A model generated the notes under the pieces. The model saw only the letters and a program-made list of their open reading frames with translations, did no database searches and was not told where the DNA came from. From Wukongibacter sp050859025 (lineage in GTDB: Bacteria > Bacillota > Clostridia > Peptostreptococcales > Caminicellaceae), in assembly GCF_050859025.1 (NCBI RefSeq), contig NZ_CP138200.1, positions 4,898,001 through 4,962,000 of the forward strand: a stretch of DNA of 64,000 nucleotides, in the 5' to 3' direction. The position numbers and the translations under genes are program-made. Shown here piece by piece: positions 61,049 to 64,000 of this stretch; within the stretch, counting starts at the first letter, position 1; every line of letters begins with the position of its first letter.

Positions 61049-61534
61049 TAAAATAATCCTTTCTACGTCCCTCTATTGTATGCAATTCTTCTAATTTAAC
61101 TCGTCTAGTTAGTAAAATAGAAATACCAAATTACAAGTGCTTAAGTTAGAATTATTCAATTGAGTAACCTATTAATAATGATATCATAATCTTTGATAAA
61201 ATTCATCATTCTTCTACGCAGCTCTGGATAAACACTAGAATAGTCCTATATTTTTAGAAAACCATATCCTGTCAAAAAGAAAATATGACCTGAAAATTAC
61301 CCCATCAGTCATATTTTTTTAGATTCTAAACTATAAGAATTTTGGTATTGGTAAGCTTTATAAATGTATTTTACATATAGTTCTCCCCCTATCAAGTTTA
61401 ACTTACAGTTGTAGTCACTGAGAATCATTTTTGCTCATGCTATCAACCTTTTTTTCTATATGATTTTAAAGAAAAAAAGGTTGATAAAAATCGCTCAAAA
61501 CTAAACCTTAGAAACTACTTTCATTACTTAAGTT
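61049..61534. other. Intergenic region with two hairpins
   Basis: No gene. AAATATGAC / GTCATATTT (61281-61316, T7 on the plus strand) is a terminator-like hairpin. ATCAACCTTTTTTTCT / AGAAAAAAAGGTTGAT (61442-61485) is a 16-bp hairpin without a T-run on the far side. One of them probably ends the flippase/glycosyltransferase transcript. Confidence 0.55.
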
Positions 61535-62554
61535 TTACTGTCGTAGAACTATAGAAAGATATTTTTTATCTAACCAAACCGATGCAATAAATCCTACTAT
61601 TAATCCTAAATAGTAGGTGACAAATCTCCATACTAACATAATAGCTATTACTTCTGCTCTACCCATATAAGCTCCAAAAAACATTAAAAATGCATATTCT
61701 GCTCCTCCACTTGCACCAGGTGATGGAATTACTGCTGCAACACTTATGACACTGATACTACTCATCATAGCTGTGATGTAAGATATTCCTGACATACCAG
61801 TACTTCGTATAATAAAGTAAACAATACTGTTAAATGCAATTAGCTTTAAAAAGGTGTATAGAATTGCACATAGAAAGTCCATTTTATTGTTTAACAAATT
61901 TTCTGTACTAATATGGTATTCACTGATAAATCTCTCTAATTTCCTACGTTGCCTCTGAACATCTTTTACTACTCTAACTTTGTGAAGGAATTCCAGTATT
62001 GTATTGCTAATAAAATAATTAAATCTAGGCATATAGCTGACTGCATAAAAGGCTAAAAGAATGGCAAGGTTTACTCCAAAGCCTAGCCACATGAGCTTCT
62101 TATTAACAGGATTAGCAAGAAATCCAGTTGTGCTTTGATAAACAATTACAATAATATTAATACACACAAGGACAATTTGGTGTACTGTCAAGCTTTGAAT
62201 GCATATATTTGTAGCATTGTGTATATCTATATTTTTCCGTGTCATATAGTATATCTGCATGGGTTGTCCTCCAGAGGAGAACGGCGTAATCCCATTAAAG
62301 AACTGTGTTGCTAGAGTCATCCCAAATGGGAATAAATAATTATAGGTTTTATCATTTTTACGAACAAAGGTACCTAATGCCATAGCCTCAAACGTCCAAA
62401 ACACTATAATACAGAAAATACTTAATAGTAAAAATCGAATATCAACCTTTAATAACTGCTTAAGAACTGCATCAAACTCATTTCTTAAAGAGAAAAACAA
62501 TATAATTAGGATTATAGCTAAAACAGTTGTGAGGTTCTTTTTAACTGACTTCAC
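61535..62554 (-). CDS. Lysylphosphatidylglycerol synthase-type transmembrane (flippase-like) protein
   Basis: Integral membrane protein of 339 residues with about eight helices, of the LPG_synthase_TM/UPF0104 family: LLSIFCIIVFWTFEAMALGTFVR, TLATQFFNGITPFSSGGQPMQIYYM and VIPSPGASGGAEYAFLMFF are the hallmark segments. It lacks the MprF catalytic domain, so it is likely a lipid-carrier or glycolipid flippase. Starts at GTG 62554, overlapping the glycosyltransferase gene by 14 bp: coupled. It may translocate the glycolipid made by that enzyme. Confidence 0.9.
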   Translation of the reverse strand: MKSVKKNLTTVLAIILIILFFSLRNEFDAVLKQLLKVDIRFLLLSIFCIIVFWTFEAMALGTFVRKNDKTYNYLFPFGMTLATQFFNGITPFSSGGQPMQIYYMTRKNIDIHNATNICIQSLTVHQIVLVCINIIVIVYQSTTGFLANPVNKKLMWLGFGVNLAILLAFYAVSYMPRFNYFISNTILEFLHKVRVVKDVQRQRRKLERFISEYHISTENLLNNKMDFLCAILYTFLKLIAFNSIVYFIIRSTGMSGISYITAMMSSISVISVAAVIPSPGASGGAEYAFLMFFGAYMGRAEVIAIMLVWRFVTYYLGLIVGFIASVWLDKKYLSIVLRQ

Positions 62555-63758
62555 TATTTATTCTCAAATGTTCTTTTATTCTAGTTTTCCTCTTAATAGA
62601 TGGATATTTAGCATATATCTCCTCGTATAACCTTTCAATTCTTTCAGCATATTTTTCTGCTGAGAGCATCTTAACGGCCTTATAAGCATTGTCTATAATT
62701 ATATTTTTTTTCTCATCACAATTTAATATTTCATCTATTATACCGGCTAATTCATTATCATTTGAAAATAATCTCCCAGAGATTCCATCCTCTATTACCT
62801 CTATTATGTTCTTATCATTAAAAGTAACCACAGGAACACCACTGGCCATAGCTTCAACAATTGTTAATCCTTGGGTCTCAACCTTTGAAGCACTAACAAA
62901 CACATCGGCTATTCTATAATATAATTCAATCTTCTCCCAGGGAATCTCTCCGGTGAAGCTTACATATCCATCTATTTTAAGTTCACGACATAGCTCCTCC
63001 ATCTTTTTCTTTTCTTGTCCATCTCCAACTATAACTAATTTAGTGTTGGGAGCTTCTTTCCAAATTTTATGAAATTGTCTTATAATAACATCTACTCTTT
63101 TCTCCTTCGTTACTCTACTTAAGGATAGAATTACTCTATCATCATCACCTAGTCCCATCTTATCTTTGATTAGTTCAACCTCTTTGCTTTCTACCTCACT
63201 ATTAAAAAATTTATCTATATGAATCCCTGATGGAATAACACTAATCTTCTCATTTATATCAAATGAATCAATAGCATCTTTAGTCTTATGACTAGGAACA
63301 ATAACTGCTTCACATTTTTTAGTATGATTTTTTGCAAGATATGACACCATATGTGACACTATCCCTTCTATATGGTAATCCGATAATATAGTATTAACAT
63401 ACACATCATATATGGTATGACAAGTATGAATCAAAGGGATGTTCTTCTTCTTGGCTATCTTAGCTCCTACCATTCCAACAAAAAATTCAGTATGGGTATG
63501 GATTACATCAAAATCCATTTCTCCTAATTCCTTCACTATTGATGGGTTTATATAGTATCCAACCTGTATATCCATAAACTTAACAGATGGTATTCTAATT
63601 ATATTGTCTTTTTTGCTGTCAACATGACCAGGTACTTTTATTGTAACTATAGTAACATCATGTCCACGTCTTACTAATTCCTCTTCCAAAGTTAATATAG
63701 ATGATGTTACTCCCCCTAATAGCGGATAATAAATATCTGTAAAGATTCCTATTTTCAT
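62541..63758 (-). CDS. GT4 glycosyltransferase (diacylglycerol glucosyltransferase-like)
   Basis: Cytoplasmic GT-B fold enzyme of 405 residues from ATG 63758 (AGGATGTGAG upstream; an ATG at 63812 has no SD). N-terminal MKIGIFTDIYYPLLGGVTSSI, the HTHTEFFVG and HTCHTIYDVY acceptor-side motifs and VPSGIHIDKF are typical of GT4 lipid glycosyltransferases. C-terminal LSLSRVTKEKR (donor-binding Arg/Lys) and the retaining EX7E motif in TQGLTIVEAMASGVPVVTF are present. Likely makes a glycolipid from UDP-sugar and diacylglycerol, then exported by the overlapping flippase-like partner. Confidence 0.9.
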   Translation of the reverse strand: MKIGIFTDIYYPLLGGVTSSILTLEEELVRRGHDVTIVTIKVPGHVDSKKDNIIRIPSVKFMDIQVGYYINPSIVKELGEMDFDVIHTHTEFFVGMVGAKIAKKKNIPLIHTCHTIYDVYVNTILSDYHIEGIVSHMVSYLAKNHTKKCEAVIVPSHKTKDAIDSFDINEKISVIPSGIHIDKFFNSEVESKEVELIKDKMGLGDDDRVILSLSRVTKEKRVDVIIRQFHKIWKEAPNTKLVIVGDGQEKKKMEELCRELKIDGYVSFTGEIPWEKIELYYRIADVFVSASKVETQGLTIVEAMASGVPVVTFNDKNIIEVIEDGISGRLFSNDNELAGIIDEILNCDEKKNIIIDNAYKAVKMLSAEKYAERIERLYEEIYAKYPSIKRKTRIKEHLRINSEVS

Positions 63759-63812
63759 ATTCTCACATCCTATTTCTTTGACTTTCCCTAAGCTGTTATA
63801 TTTCTTATTCAT

Positions 63813-64000
63813 TATAATTGTATTATATTATTAATCTATTAGAAATACCTTCTTAAGAAATTATAAATTTCTTTGATAAATTCATAATATCAATTAAAAA
63901 TTAAAAATTGATGAAATTTTTCTTACAAATTTGTGAAATTTTTTATAGCACATAGGAAATTATAAATTTTTTGAACTTGTAACTAGCTCTAAAATTCCCA
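63813..64000. other. Upstream region of the glycosyltransferase operon
   Basis: AT-rich with several AAATTT/GAAATT runs and TATAAT-like hexamers (about 63805-63830), from which the minus-strand promoter should come; no unambiguous -35. No gene is seen up to the window edge. Confidence 0.4.

Overview
The window is AT-rich (roughly 30% GC by eye) and looks like the chromosome of an anaerobic, endospore-forming member of the Clostridia. Supporting signs are a SleB-type cortex-lytic enzyme, a decayed spore-germination permease, a glycyl-radical enzyme with its activase, tandem glycine and c-di-AMP riboswitches, a CDD-like class D beta-lactamase with BlaI/BlaR1, strong Shine-Dalgarno sites and frequent TTG/GTG starts. 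I cannot name the species. No tRNA, rRNA or CRISPR array was seen.

Layout. 1-4.5 kb (minus strand): a two-component system (kinase cut by the window edge) behind a three-gene ABC-2 exporter whose promoter carries an 11-bp-phased direct repeat. 4.7-12.4 kb (minus): a nucleoside uptake operon, in order of transcription a YeiL-like Crp/Fnr regulator, BMP lipoprotein, ATPase, two permeases, a lipoamide-dehydrogenase-like flavoprotein lacking catalytic residues, and a nucleoside phosphorylase. 12.5-13.9 kb: decayed DNA holding a degenerate copy of the 27.6-28.9 kb segment and a transposase remnant. 13.9-25.1 kb: a divergent catabolic locus with YfcC-type transporter, two N-acylamino acid racemase-like enzymes, glycyl-radical enzyme and activase on the minus strand, and a regulator, M20 peptidase and class III CoA-transferase on the plus strand. 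25.1-26.3 kb: remnants of a germination permease and a serine recombinase.

26.3-38 kb: an FMN-binding protein, an apparently leaderless autoregulated MarR gene, a GDYXXLXY/DUF2157 operon, a free-standing unit in which a tandem glycine riboswitch controls a 44-residue membrane peptide, PPK2, an S41 peptidase lipoprotein, gamma carbonic anhydrase, an orphan zinc-binding lipoprotein, a YetF protein, and a SleB-type hydrolase under a c-di-AMP riboswitch. 38-46.3 kb: a MotA/MotB-like pair with a TPR protein and no flagellar neighbours, a patatin, and an actin-like ATPase/PRC-barrel operon divergent from a P-loop protein. 46.4-49.6 kb: the beta-lactamase locus with two exact BlaI operators. 49.8-57.6 kb: envelope and secreted proteins (stalk-domain, LRR and GH18-like proteins, SGNH hydrolase, pentapeptide-repeat protein). 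58-64 kb: a small secreted peptide, a MarR gene with a long leader, a diguanylate cyclase and a glycosyltransferase/flippase pair.

The most interesting items are the glycine-riboswitch micro-gene (30.4-30.9 kb), the glycyl-radical/racemase locus (13.9-25.1 kb) with an unusual active-site motif, the actin-like/PRC/P-loop group (42.4-46.3 kb), and several families of short palindromic repeats in intergenic DNA.
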